Of a DNA stretch of 64,000 bases, positions 20,519 to 32,730 are shown in pieces (position 1 is the stretch's first letter; every line of letters starts with the position of its first letter). The DNA is taken from assembly GCA_015499995.1 (NCBI GenBank), contig JADNRV010000037.1:62001-126000 (forward strand). Reading direction: 5' to 3'. The position numbers and the translations under genes are program-made. Under the pieces are notes generated by a model. That model did no database searches and was not told the origin of the DNA. It saw nothing but the letters and a program-made list of their open reading frames with translations. The DNA comes from Flammula alnicola. Lineage: Eukaryota; Basidiomycota; Agaricomycetes; Agaricales; Strophariaceae.

Positions 20519-23500
20519 ATGGCCCCTCGAGCTCGTCGTCCTCAGCGGCGACCTCGGTACAAGTTGGTACGTCTAGACCCGCGTAAACGCCCAGATAATG
20601 TATTAATTCCGTTTTAAAGCTCTTCGCATACGCCCCCCTACCACACAGGACTCAACATCTATCCCTGCCCGTTTCCAACGCTCGGTCATACAAACGACCT
20701 CCTCTACCTCCGTCTCTATAGAATCGCCCTCTGGCGCCTTAACAGGCTCTGGGGCTTCAGCAGCACCTGCTGCCTCTGCAGGTTCAGGGCCCAAAAAGCA
20801 GGTATTCACATTCGACCAAGTACATCCACCGCCTACAACACAGTATGAACTATACGAATCTACCGCGCGACCACTTGTATCCCGCTTTATTGAGGGATTC
20901 AATTGCACAATCCTCGCGTATGGTCAAACTAGCAGCGGGAAGACATTTACTATGACTGGTGTGGACCTGGACTTGGACCCCTCCGATCCTAACAACGGCA
21001 TGGGTATTATCCCGAGGGCTGTTTCTTCTATATTCACTAGTGCAAGACAACTCAAGGAAGAGCGCGGTGGGACATGGAACTATAGCCTGAAAGGCTCTTT
21101 CATCGAAATCTACAACGAAGACCTAATCGACCTATTGGGTTTGGAGGACTCAACAGGCGCGAGGCGCGAGGTCCAAATTCGGGAGGATAAAGAAGGTCAT
21201 ATCATTTGGGGCGGACTTCGCGAAGTAAACGTCAAAAACGCTAATGAGGTTATGGGGTGAGCTCAGTTTGGGATTCGGAACGGGAAGTAAAAGTTGACAG
21301 TACTTTTTTTCTTCAGTCTTATCAAAACGGGAACTTCCATTCGGCGTACGAACGAAACAGACATGAACGCGCAGTCTTCCCGATCTCATGCTATCTTTTC
21401 TCTCACTTTGACGCAGAAGAAGTACACGGGCTCTGGACAACCACCAAGGTCGTCGTCACCGCTCCCACCGGGTGGCCGTTCTCCTTCGAGATTAGCGCGT
21501 CCTGGGTCTATGTATGCTGGCGGACCCTCCCCAGTTGGTAATAGAGTTGCTTCCCCTACTGTAGGTCGCCCTTCGACTCCGAGCTTTGCATCAGCGATGG
21601 GTAGAGGTGGTCTTCGACCGGCCAGCGCCCTTGGCCATATGGGTGATCGATCAAATACCATTGACGAGGAATCAGGCGACTGGGTAACCATTGTTTCCAA
21701 ATTCCACTTCGTTGATCTCGCTGGTTCTGAAAGGGTTCGTCTTTTATTTATTTGACTGGTTCATCCCCATTGACAGCATCACACTTTATGGCTGTTCAGC
21801 TCAAACGTACAGCTGCTGCTGGCGAACGCATCAAGGAGGGTATCTCTATCAACAGTGGTCTCCTTGCACTTGGAAATGTTATTTCCGCCCTTGGCGACCC
21901 TTCACGCGCAAAGTCCAACACCGCATCGCACGTCCCCTATCGTGACTCTAAATTGACGCGACTTCTGCAAGATTCTTTAGGAGGAAATGCCCATACCCTC
22001 ATGATTGCTTGTGTCAGCCCGGCAGAATGGAATGCTGGTGAGACCATCAATACTTTGAAGTACGCAAATCGTGCCCGGAACATCAAAAACCGCGCGGTTG
22101 TCAACGAGAAGGAGGATGGATGGGATGATGTCGAATGGCTGCAAGGCACTGTCTCGCGTCTGCGAAAGGAGCTGAAGATCATCAAAGAGGGCGGCGCAAT
22201 ACCATCAACTGATCGAGAGCCGGAAGTCCTTGAAGGCGCAGGCAAGAAAGTCCTGGCTCAGATGACCTCACTTCAGAACAACTACGAGGACTTGCGGGAG
22301 AAGTTCGTTGAACGTACCGAAGAACTCACCCGACTTAGGCGCGAACTTGGCGAGAAACATAGGAACAGCACCGCAGGCGCTGTAGCTGGCACAGGCAAAT
22401 ACGAAGAGATCGTAGGTCCGGTGATCGAAGAATACGAGAAAACTATCAGTGCCATGGAAGCCGAACTCAGCCTGAACCGTGCCGCTCTGCGACACACGAA
22501 TGAGATGGTCGAGGAGAAAGAAGAGGAACTTGCGGCCATCACGGAGCGACACGCAGCCACTGAACTATATGTGGAGGAGTTGAGGTCTCGGCTTGCCAAG
22601 TTGACGGAGCGAGAGTCATCGACGGAGGTAAGTAAATTACTACTGATCTGATTTGAAGAGCGATCTCAATTGATTTATTAGGCATATGTCCGTGATCTTG
22701 AAGAGAAGATGAAGGCTTACGACGAGACTTCCGTTTCCTCGACAGAATCAATGACCGACTTGAAGCGAGAAGTTACTCGATTTAAAGACGCCGAAGCACA
22801 TTCAAGCAAATATATTGCCGACCTCGAAGCTCGCCTTTCTCGTTCTGACGAGTCCATACTTACCCTCCAACAAACCATCGAGAAATTGGAGAAGGAGTCC
22901 GAACGGCGGCGTCACGAAGTTGAGACCCTCCAAGGTCGCCTAGAGGCGTTCAAACAAGATGGCGAAAATTGGCGCACAGACCTTGAGGCCAGGGAGTTGA
23001 AAGTCAAACAACTCGAATTGAAGCTGCTCGAATGGGAAGAGAAGAGGAAGGATGCAGGCGAAACTAGGCTTCGTCTTGGGTCAGTCGTTGGCCAAGTTGA
23101 ATCGGCTCGAAGGAGTCTTCAAGTAGATCTCGCGAACGCCCCGTCTGTTCCCATTTCTCCCGAATCCACGGATTCGTCGTCCGACTCTTCTTCGTCCCCA
23201 CACAAGCTTGTCGCCGTTGATACCCGCGCGACATCACCGAACACCGACCTAGAAACCCAACTACTGGCACTACAACAGACACATACCGCTACCCTTGCCG
23301 ATCTATCCTCCGTCACGTCCAAGTACCGGGATGCTCTCCGCGAAATTTCTGATCTGGCTTCTCAAATACAAGAGGCGAAATTCAACAATCCTAGTATCGT
23401 AGAAACCACAGATTCTCCTGCCACAGACAAGCCACCGGAAAATCCTCCTTTTAGGAGAAGGATGACCAATCCTCGAGTTAAGGAAGCGGCTGAAATCCAG

Positions 23501-26500
23501 TTAAACCCCTCAGGTCGACGGCTTTTTTTCCGGCAGGCGGCCTCGGCGGAGTCGCTCCACGCGAGGTAATTCTTACTTTTTCTTCTTGATGTTTGTGCTT
23601 ATCGTCTATCCAGGTCGCTCTCCCAATCGCAATCGCTATCGCAGGAGCTTTCATCGGTGCACTCGCGCAAAGCTTCTTTCTCAAGCCACGGGACGGGTAG
23701 CTCTCATTCTCCTTCAAACTCTCACTCGCATTCCTATGTGGCCGCATCCCTCCAAGCAATGGGCTTACGTCCCAACCTGTCCATCTCCATGCCGAGTTTG
23801 ACGCCTCCCAATGAGCGTTCCGTTTCTTCCCTAGAGAAGGAAATCATGCGCCTCCAGGAGGTGCTGAAGGACCGCGAGGCTGAAATATCTTTGCTTGAGG
23901 AGTCCTTGAAGGAGAGTCAGGAGAAAGTGGTTAACGGGGTTGATGCAGACAGCCAAGAGACCCGAGATGTCAGCGGCATCAATCCCGATGCCACATTGTC
24001 GCCGAAGACATTGAATCGATTCGACCACATTCGCAAAACGATGGAGAATGGAAATGATCATTCCACCCCTGCTGAGACAGGCTCGTCGCATTCTGAAGAC
24101 GAGTCTTTGGAGAGGCTCAATGAACTCATGCTGTACGTATCTTCACCATTTATATCTGGCCCATCTGACATTTCTCATAGCTCCATGGCCCAGAAAGAAT
24201 CTCACCATCGAGAGGTGGTCGAGGACTTGAATGCCCAACTTAGTCAGACTCGTCGTCAACTTGATGAGCTCACTACTCTGTCGCGAGATCAAGTAAGTCA
24301 ATGGTGATACTAGTGGGCTCTCGCATACTCAGACAATTTTTTTTAGACTCTCAATATGTCGAAAGAGATAGAGGCTCTCCAGAAGAACCATGGTGACGAT
24401 CGGGCCCTTTTGGAGGAGGTTCGCCTGCATGAGGCTGAATTGATCAAAGCCATCAAAGACGCGGAAGCCTCTCATAAAGTCGAAATCGATGAACTTGGCG
24501 CTGCACATGAGGAGGCTATGAAGGCGAAGTCTCAGGAGATCGAGGAGCTTCTTAATTCCATGAAGAACGGCCACGACGCGGCCCTTTCGTCGCTTCGAGC
24601 TGATCTGGAAATGAGTACTGCTGCACTTGAAAGGGCGCATCAGGATCACGAAGCATCTTTTGGCAAACTCAAGGCTGAACATGAAAAAACTCTTCAGGCC
24701 AAGCTCCAAGAAGCAAACGCGATTCTACAAGAAACTCGGGCCGATCATGAAAGGAGTCTCTCCAAGATCCAGACTGAGCATGCTGCTGCGCTGCGCCAGA
24801 AGGAGGAAGAAGGCGCCGCCGCCCTTCAAGCTACGGAAGAGGAATATTACAACGCCCTAACTAAGCTTCGCGGTGATCATGCTGAAGCTATCAAGACTGT
24901 GGCCGCCGAGACAAACGCGACTATCGAGAGGTTGCGCGAAGAGCATGCCGGTGAATTGCGAATGGCGGAGATCGCGCGAGAGGGCTCGGTCTCTGAGAGT
25001 GAATCCGCTCGCACTCTTTCTATGACCACCTTGCAGGAGGAGCATACTGCTGCTATCGCCCGAAAGGAGGCTGCTTTCGCTGAGGAGATTGAGAGCCTGA
25101 ATGCTGGTTTCATCCGCACTTCCAAAGCCAAGGACGACGATCACGCATTGCAGCTTGACAGACTCAAACTCGAACATGAAACCACAATGTCCAAAATGAA
25201 GAGTGATTCACGAACGGAGGTTGAAAGGCTGGCCGCCTCTTTGACCACAGAGAAGGAAGATCATACAGCTGCCATCCAGAAACTTCGTCAAGAAGGAGAA
25301 GCAGCCGTGCGAGCAGTCCAGGAACAACAAGCTGCAGTTCTTCAAGAAATCGAACGAGGTTTCCAGGAGGAGATCGCTATTTTGAAGGACAAGCACGATA
25401 AAGCCTTGCAAGAGATTGTATCCAAGAAAGATGAAGATCGCGCATCAATGCAACAGTTGCATATGGATGAAGTTGTCAAGTTGAAAACTCAGCATGAACA
25501 AGATCTCTCAGAACTCAAGGCCGACCTTCTTGCTGCTCAGGAGCTACATCATCAAGCCGTCGAAGAGGCTCAAAATCATAGCCGTCTATTGCTTGAGGCG
25601 GAACGTACTCGTGCATCGATTGTGCAATCGCACACCGAAGAAGTCTTGAAGCTCAAGGAGCAGCAGGAGAGTAATATCGTCACGCTCGAGGAAAACCTGA
25701 TCGCCGTTCAGGATCTACATCACCAGGCCATTGAGGAGGTTCGGGCGCATAGCAAGCAAGCACTTCTGGAAGAGCAGACTCGCCTTTCCGCCACTCTCGC
25801 TGATCTGCAAAAGCAACACGCTGAAGAGCGAGAAACTTTCCACAAGGACCGCAATCTCCTCGTCGAAGAGCTTGAGGCACATAAAGTTGCAGGTGATGAA
25901 TTCACGATGCTGCGCGAGCAAGCTCGCCAGAACCATGAGCAAGAGATGGACAAGAAAACCAAACTTATAGCCACCATGGAACAAGATTTCATCAGTGTGG
26001 GAAGTGAACGCGACGAATTGGAGAGCGAGGTGGCTCAACTGCGCGCGGAGCTGGGTAAGACTCGCAGTGAGCAGTCCAAACTCATCCAAGAGGCTTCTAA
26101 ACGTGAATCCCTTGTCGTGGAGCTCGAGCGTCACCGTTCCGTCCTTGCCGATCTGCAAGAAAACCTGCAGAAGGTGAAAGACGAGAAGGACACGCTTCAA
26201 ACTGAGAAAAATCGGTCAGACGCCCTTGTACGTGACCTACAAGCTCAGCTAGCACGAAGCGCCTCCCCTCCGAATGCTCGCTCTCCGGACCGAAACATTG
26301 GGTTCCAGCGCGGCCAGAACCTTCCTGCTATCAAACTTCCTCCTCCCACCCCTCCTCCGTCTGTACCACCCCCACCCGCTCCTCGATCAGCAACTTCTCA
26401 ACATATGAATGGAGATTCAAACGTTAGCACATCCTCGCAAACCTCAGCTTTCACGTCTTCTGTATCCTCTAGGGAATCGCAACTTGACTCGCCGTCAACT

Positions 26501-27020
26501 TCGGTCGGACACATGCAGCCGATCAATGGCATCTCGCCCCTCGAACCCAAGGTGACTGCCAAGATCGAACAACAGACGAAGCTACTCGAGGAGCAAGAGG
26601 CGATGATCAAGACGTTGAACAAGCAGTTGACCCACTGTGAGAGTGATTTGCAGACTCATATGGATCTAGTTAGCACATTGGAGACATCTCTTGGCGATTC
26701 CGAGAAGAATCGTAAGTGAATTTACTTTCTTTCGTTGTGCTACTTCTGATGTGATTATGATAGTCCGAAAAGCACGTATGCAAGCTACTGAAATTGCGCG
26801 AGAGCGAGATACGTTGAACGTTAAGCTCGAGGCCTTACGCAATGAACTTTCTGAAGCCAAACGCGAGGTGGTATCTGTGCGAAGATCAATAGTTGAGGAG
26901 AAGCAGTCTCTGGAGCAGCGGCTCGACGAAGAGCGCAAAGCCAAGGAGCGGGCTCGCCAACAACTAGACTCTCGGATGGAGGAGCTTCAAAGGCGGAAGT
27001 CTAAATTTGCATGTCTATAA
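20519..27020 (+). CDS. Kinesin-4-like (KIF4/KIF21-type) motor protein with very long coiled coil
   Basis: Exons 20519-20566, 20620-21256, 21317-21734, 21800-22627, 22682-23565, 23614-24132, 24181-24292, 24347-26711 and 26764-27020 give about 2,020 residues. The motor starts with VQVALRIRPP and has the P-loop GQTSSGKT, switch I region [15 protein letters not shown] and switch [10 protein letters not shown], ending at [15 protein letters not shown], where kinesin-4 and related N-terminal motors place the neck. An insertion of roughly 90 Ser/Pro/Gly-rich residues sits just before switch II (about 21430-21680). The rest is almost continuous coiled coil, broken by Ser-rich segments and a [13 protein letters not shown] run near 26340. 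Such motors act on microtubule plus ends in spindle or transport. The ATG at 20519 is one base out of frame with the motor: a missing C in the run at 20523-20526 would give an N-terminus MAPSSSSSS leading into the motor. Confidence 0.85.
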
Positions 27021-27411
27021 TTTCTTCGTTTCCTCTGTTCTCGCTTAATTGGTTTATTGCTATTGTCTTTTTATGATTCTCTGGAAGTATATACCAGATC
27101 CGCTCTTTGTATAATTATTTTTTTCGAGTACTTTTCATACTGTAGATACCCTCGGTCCTTATCTTCTCGCTTATTTTGCATTATATTGGCATTCTTTTTC
27201 CTATCCTATGATGACGAGTGCGTACTTTATGTACACTGGATATATGCTCTACTCCGATCGTTTCTAGATTTCGAGTCAAGTCATTGTGTGTGAGATTCTA
27301 TTTCTGGGCTAATATATGCTTCCCCACATGACCCCACCACAGGCCTTAAGTATAGGCAGTGAGCAGCATAAACACTTCTTCCTTGTCTTGCCCTGCGCTA
27401 CATAGTTCATC
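27021..27411. other. Intergenic region, kinesin to SDR
   Basis: About 390 bp hold the kinesin 3' flank and the SDR promoter. It is T-rich; nothing else is seen. Confidence 0.5.
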
Positions 27412-28874
27412 ATGGCCAATCGTCCATCTGCACCGATGACCTTGTCCTCGTTCTCGATGCAAGGCAAGGCAAGTCTCCAGTCCTTTTGTTCCATTCATAA
27501 AACTGGCTGAAGTATGGCTTCTAGGTTTGCGTGGTAACAGGTGCAGCAAGAGGACTGGGATTGGAGTTCTGTCGAGCCTTTGTTCAATCGTACGCGCGAA
27601 ATCATGCTATTTTGTTCTGGAGTCGTATCGACCTGCTTTGAAAGGGGCTGCACAACTCTGGCCATCCTGGATCTTAAGGAATCGGAAATCAAGGACGCCG
27701 TGGAAGAGCTATGTCTATTCGCGACGGGTTTGTGGGAACGTATCACCTTTATACGATATACCGAAACCATTACCAGAACGCTGCGCTTTCAAAGCCGAAG
27801 ACTTGAAGATAATCGGACTTGTGTGCGATGTCTCTTCTGAACTTTCCGTTAAGCAAGCCTTCGCCGAAATCATGGAATCCTTTAGACGGATTGACGTTGC
27901 CGTGGCCTCAGCCGGTGAATATTAATATTGTTTTGTCATGCCTCCACTTGACTTTCAACTCACGCATTGCATGAAGGCCTTGTTGAGAATTATTCTGCTC
28001 TTGAGTACGACCTTCCCACTTAAATCCCCCTCAATAATTGCTGACCATGTCACTCTTAGTTACCCTGCAGATCGTGTCAAACATCTCTTTGACGTGAATG
28101 TACATGGGGTATTCTATACCGCCCGCGAGGCTGCTCGTAGTATGATACCCAATGGAGGAGGTTCTATTATCCTTATAGCAAGCATGAGTGCCAATGTACG
28201 CCTTCATCTCCTGGCACCCAGCTTACCAGGGATAACGAAATTGAACAAAATTTTCACTTGCAGATTGTCAATACTCCTCAGGTTAGCACATCGAGAATTC
28301 AAATATACAGACAATGGCTGAGCCAATTCCAGTTTCAAACACCTTATAACGCTTCGAAAGCCGCTGTCAAGCACATGGCCGCAAGTTTAGCCGTAGAATG
28401 GGCTAAAGAAGGCGTCCGGGTTAATTCCTTGAGGCAAGCCATGAAATTGGTTATACAATCGCATTCTGAAGGACGGTAACATAGTCCGGGTTACATGTTA
28501 ACGAAGCTCACGAGGACAGTTTTAGCGAGGGACCCCGAACTCAAGGTACGTGGGATGAGAGTGCGTTGGAAGAATGCTCACGATTTCATCTCCTGATGTT
28601 CAGGACACTTGGGAAAGATTGACACCGATGGGAAGGGTAATAAGTTCAACTCTCTACCTGAGTCAGACTTCGGGAACTCACGTTGATCTTCATTTGGCAG
28701 ATGGGAGAACCTGAGGACCTTTCTGTATGTTCTCTTTTTTGCTTCCCTCTGACGTTATATTCTTCTCAATATTTGTGTATTTCGCAGGGCGCTATCGTAT
28801 TTTTAGCAAGCGATGCCTCCAAGTTCGTGACTGGCGCTGAGATTCGGGTTGACGGCGGATACTGCTTGATTTAA
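27412..28874 (+). CDS. Short-chain dehydrogenase/reductase, NADP-mannitol/sorbitol dehydrogenase-like, with two GC-AG introns
   Basis: Exons 27412-27468, 27525-27589, 27645-27727, 27777-27914, 27977-28004, 28060-28195, 28264-28281, 28333-28433, 28485-28545, 28604-28636, 28701-28724 and 28788-28874 give 276 residues, a classical SDR length. Motifs are VVTGAARGLG (cofactor Rossmann loop), CDVSSE (adenine), VNVHGVF, a catalytic Ser in ASMSAN, PYNASKAAVKH (catalytic Tyr and Lys) and the C-terminal VTGAEIRVDGGYC. This pattern fits fungal NADP(H) polyol/ketose reductases such as mannitol-2-dehydrogenase or D-arabinitol dehydrogenase, but substrate cannot be fixed from sequence. Two introns (27469-27524 and 28434-28484) begin with gcaag rather than GT, and the flanking motifs only line up if they are removed. 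Confidence 0.85.
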
Positions 28875-29111
28875 GTAATACTTCTACCGCTTGGGATGGA
28901 TCTCTTTCTACTATGTGTGTCTGTATCTGTATATGCTCGTGGACAACCATTTTGTATCTAGAACTGATCCTATAAATCATATTACTACTGACTTTTGCAT
29001 CGAACAAATTCCTCGCCCTATCTTTCCTCACGTCATCCATTTACGTCATACTTTCATTGGTGTGCTGGATGTAACGTTCAAACTTCAACCTTTACTTAAT
29101 CACTGACCACC

Positions 29112-30363
29112 ATGTCGACCGCTGTTACTCAGCCTCATGGCACATCCTCGTCTCTTGGAACAAGGTCGCCTCCCATATATGAATTTCCCAAACGAAAACG
29201 ATGGGCTGACTTACTTCTGACCGAGCTAGTTGACGATGTTGCCTTTGTTTTGTCGCCCAGCTACAAAATTTTGTACTGTGGGGCGGCCGTCACAGAACTC
29301 CTTGGTTGGAGAGACGTGGACCTGTTGGACCTAGACTTTGCTGATCTGATTGACTGTACGACTCGGTTCTTATTTTTCTATTGTCCCAGTAGAACTCATA
29401 GACCTTCAGCAGCCGACCAGTTCCGTTTCCGCACTGCATTCGAACAAGCGATTCGAAGCAATGCTGAGTCCAACTTGGCCATTAAATTAAAAGGCAAGGT
29501 ATCGACTGCCCAATATCCAAGTTCCCCTAAGGATGTTATCTTTGACATCAAGTTCTACCCTCACATCGTCGAAAATGAAGTCGAAGCCAAATGCATATTC
29601 GCCATGGCATCACCGTATCCTAGCAAGAATACCGCAATGCATGTCCACAAAATTTTTAGCTTGACTAGTGGCTTACAAGCACATACTGCCATGTAGGTTG
29701 AATACAATCCTTGACCTCAAGGCAGAGAACGACCGGCTACAACAGAAAGTCACGGAGTACCGAAATCGCTTACCGGCAGAAGCGTTCACTTCTGGGCGTC
29801 CTCCTCCATCTCAAGCGGGTTCAATGTATGCGACATCTTCACTGCATCCTAAGCTTCACGCTCCTGTGTCTGGATCAATGCCCCAGAAGTCAGCCGAGCT
29901 TCCGGGAGCCTACCTTACATCGTCCACTATGCTGTCTGGGACTTTTGAAGGAGCATCATCCAGCCCCGCAGATCCTACTGAATTCGGGAAATCTTCTGTC
30001 TATGCTTCCACGTCGGCCAATCCTGAAGACCAAGGCGAGGAGGGGTCTAAGAAGAAGAAAGTAAGTGATTTAATGAAGTAGTGAATATACTAACTGAATA
30101 CGGCGACCCTCAGTTAAAGAGAGCCCAGAATGCAGAGCAATACGTCTGCATTACATGCGGACGCACTGATTCTCCTGAATGGAGAAAGGTGAGAATAATT
30201 TGTTTCTCTAACCATCTCACTAGATTTTTGACATTTGACCTAGGGGCCGCTTGGTCCCAAAACACTCTGCAACGCCTGTGGACTGCGATGGGCAAAGCAA
30301 ATGCGCAAAGTAGAAGGTCCTGCCCAAGGTGCTATTTCCTCCTCAACCGCCGCAGATTCTTGA
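29112..30363 (+). CDS. wc-2: White Collar-2-like blue-light regulator: PAS domain plus GATA zinc finger
   Basis: Exons 29112-29355, 29410-29638, 29697-30060, 30114-30188 and 30244-30363 give 343 residues. A PAS fold begins at [17 protein letters not shown] and [18 protein letters not shown] short coiled segment ([19 protein letters not shown]) follows, then a Ser/Pro-rich linker. The C-terminus is a type IVa GATA finger: [19 protein letters not shown] then TLCNACGL, with 18 residues between the Cys pairs and basic residues after it. In Neurospora and Cryptococcus, WC-2/Bwc2 pairs with the flavin photoreceptor WC-1 to drive light-dependent transcription; in mushrooms the pair controls light-induced fruiting. 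This protein lacks a LOV cysteine motif, so it is the DNA-binding partner and not the photoreceptor. The second intron uses a GC donor (29639) and the first has a tandem cagcag acceptor (29407-29412). Confidence 0.88.
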
Positions 30364-30732
30364 CCTCTTTCGCATTTTCATGGCAATTTCATGACGTGAA
30401 TACTGCGTTGCCAATTCGCTGCTAGTACTAGCTAGCTGGAGACCTGGACATTTTTCGTTTTCCAATGGATTTTATGGACAATATTTTTCCTTGCCGCTTC
30501 CAAGGTTCCAAAAGCATATGTCGATTATATTGTACGCGTTGTCATGTATCTATAGAGTATGTAGAGTATTTTTTTGCTATAACCTTATGTGAGACTTAAT
30601 CTGCGGAATGAAGTCATGCTCGTGATCCCTTTTTGAAACTGGCTCGTATTTGGAAACAACACCTCTTTCCTTTACCTCCAGCGCAGTAGTTGACTGTTAG
30701 TCCTCTGCAAGCCCCTCAACCTTAACACCACC
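30364..30732. other. Intergenic region, WC-2 to ARPC1
   Basis: About 370 bp contain the WC-2 3' flank and the short ARPC1 promoter, with a pyrimidine-rich patch near 30660-30680. No other feature is seen. Confidence 0.5.
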
Positions 30733-32210
30733 ATGCCTGAAGTCTTTACCTTGGCTCAGACTCCAATCACTTCCCATTCTTTCAGCGCGGACCGTTCTCG
30801 TTAGTAGAAGGGTATATGTCTGCTCGATATCCTCCCACTTACATTATTCTCCTCAGAACTTGCCGTCAGCTTAAACAGTAATGATGCTCAGATATTCACC
30901 CGTCAAGGGGCTGAGTGGGTTCATACGGTCACCTTGTCGGAGGTTCGTCCTTCGATTCAAACATCATAGGTTCAATTGTTGACACATTGAATCCTATCAG
31001 CACGATAAACTGATTACCTCGATCGATTGGGCTCCTAATTCCAACCGCATTGTGACCTGTTCTCAAGATAGGAACGCTTACGTCTGGCAGGAGCAAATTG
31101 ACTCAGAAACTGGCAAACTGGTCTGGAAGCCGACACTGGTATTGCTGCGCATCAACAGAGCAGCGACTTATGTCAAATGGAGCCCTAAGGAAGACAAATT
31201 CGCTGTAGCTAGCGGTGCGCGGTAAGTTCTCACCATTCCTTGAACAATCTCAAGACCCCTGAACTTCGATATCTACAATGCAGAGCCATCGCGATCTGTT
31301 CTTTCGATCCCGAGAACAACTGGTGGGTGTCCAAACTCTTGAAGAAACCCATTCGCTCCACTGTACTTTCCGTGGACTGGCACCCCAATAACGTTCTGCT
31401 CGCTGCCGGAAGTGCTGATATGAAGGCCCGCGTATTCTCTGCCTATATCAAAGAAGTCGACGATAGGTGAGTTAATCTCCAAAGTAAGATTTTAGCATGT
31501 CAATTGATTTGTGAATAATCGTATAGGCCAGCTCCTACAGTCTGGGGTTCAAAGCTTCCTTTCAATACTATATGCGGGGAGTATGCTAGCCCTGCTGGTG
31601 GATGGGTTCACACTGTCGGATTTTCGCCTTCAGGAGATGTTCTTGCTTTCGCAAGTAAGCAATATGTACTCATCGATGTCCGATTACGAACTGATTCCCT
31701 TTCGCAGGCCACGACAGTTCCATTAGCATTGTATACCCAAGCGGACCAGTCATTCATAACATTCGGATGCCATCACTGCCCCTCGTTAGCCTCGTATGGT
31801 GCTCCGAAGATACCATCGTAGCAGCTGGGCATGACTGCCGTCCTCTTGTGTTTACTGGTTCGGAGGGTGGTTGGCAAGAAGCTGGAACGCTAGATGACGC
31901 TACCTCGCCCAAGTCGCCCGAATCTCGCTCTGGGTTTGGTGGCAGCAGCGTTGGCCGCCTCAAGGCCGGTGCGTTCGCCACGTTCCGCGATGCGGATAGT
32001 CGTGGCCAGTCCAACTCAGCATCTGCGAGTGCCGACACCAAGCTTTTAACCACGCATCAGAACACAATCACTAATGTGCGTCCTTACGAGTACTCTGGGG
32101 GCAATGTCACCAAGGTTAGCACATCCGGCGTCGACGGAATGCTGGTAATTTGGGAGGTTAACGCTGTGACTGCGTTGACTGGGCGTTTGGGAGGAGCACA
32201 CTTGAAGTAG
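30733..32210 (+). CDS. ARC40: Arp2/3 complex subunit ARPC1 (p41, Sop2/Arc40), WD40 protein
   Basis: Exons 30733-30799, 30857-30942, 31001-31221, 31284-31466, 31527-31654 and 31708-32210 give 395 residues. WD40 blades can be followed through [61 protein letters not shown] and ISIVYPSGP. The last blade ends in [11 protein letters not shown]. The order and spacing are those of ARPC1, which caps the Arp2/3 complex and contacts the mother filament and activating WASP tails during branched actin nucleation at endocytic patches. A Ser-rich insert ([18 protein letters not shown]) lies between the last two blades, where other ARPC1 proteins carry the exposed insert helix. The 3' end is tail-to-tail with DAD3, about 80 bp apart. 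Confidence 0.93.
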
Positions 32211-32292
32211 ATGGTAAACGGTGTTTCCTATGAGGAATCCCAAGAAAGCTTTGATGATAATACATTAATCGTACATTCCGAGCGTCATCGAA

Positions 32293-32730
32293 TCAATGCC
32301 CAATGGTTGTATCGTTAGAGTCGTCGTAGCCCGCGCTGTGCATTGAGGGCTCTGGCTGTTCGTTAATTACACCCCATACGGAAGCTTTGAACTGCCGTAA
32401 TGCTTAAGTCGAGAAGTAGCACTAGGATAATATTTGCACACTTACCAGAGTTAACACAAGCCCCATCTTCTTCTCCAGAACACGCAGCTTTGCTAGCATC
32501 ACCTTGTCAGGTTCCTCGTTGAGAAGACGCGTCCTTTGAGTGACCTTTATAGACAGGATATGCACTGCGATCTCTATCTCGTGATTAGCAAATATCGGGC
32601 GTACCATTCGAACATTGTGCGCGAGTTTCGCATATTCCCAAAGAGCTGCAGCCTCCAGGGGGGTCAAACTTGGATGAGATTCGTATGGATTAACAGTAAG
32701 AATGTCATTTGAAGGTGGGTGGCCTGACAT
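32293..32730 (-). CDS. DAD3: DASH complex subunit Dad3
   Basis: Minus-strand exons 32730-32605, 32544-32446 and 32391-32293 give 107 residues. NPYESHPSLTPLEAAALWEYAKLA, then PDKVMLAKLRVLEKKMGLVLTLFKASVW, is the short helical pattern of Dad3. The DASH/Dam1 complex is a fungal kinetochore complex that forms rings around microtubules and couples them to chromosomes. A tail rich in Asp, Ser and Thr follows. The first intron (32604-32545) is phase 0. ATG 32730 is preferred over the longer open frame upstream, because the family starts a few residues before this NPYE motif. Confidence 0.85.

Noticed and set aside
25715..26200. 161-codon minus-strand frame inside the kinesin coiled coil
   Set aside because: Leu/Phe-rich shadow caused by Glu/Lys-rich coding on the other strand.
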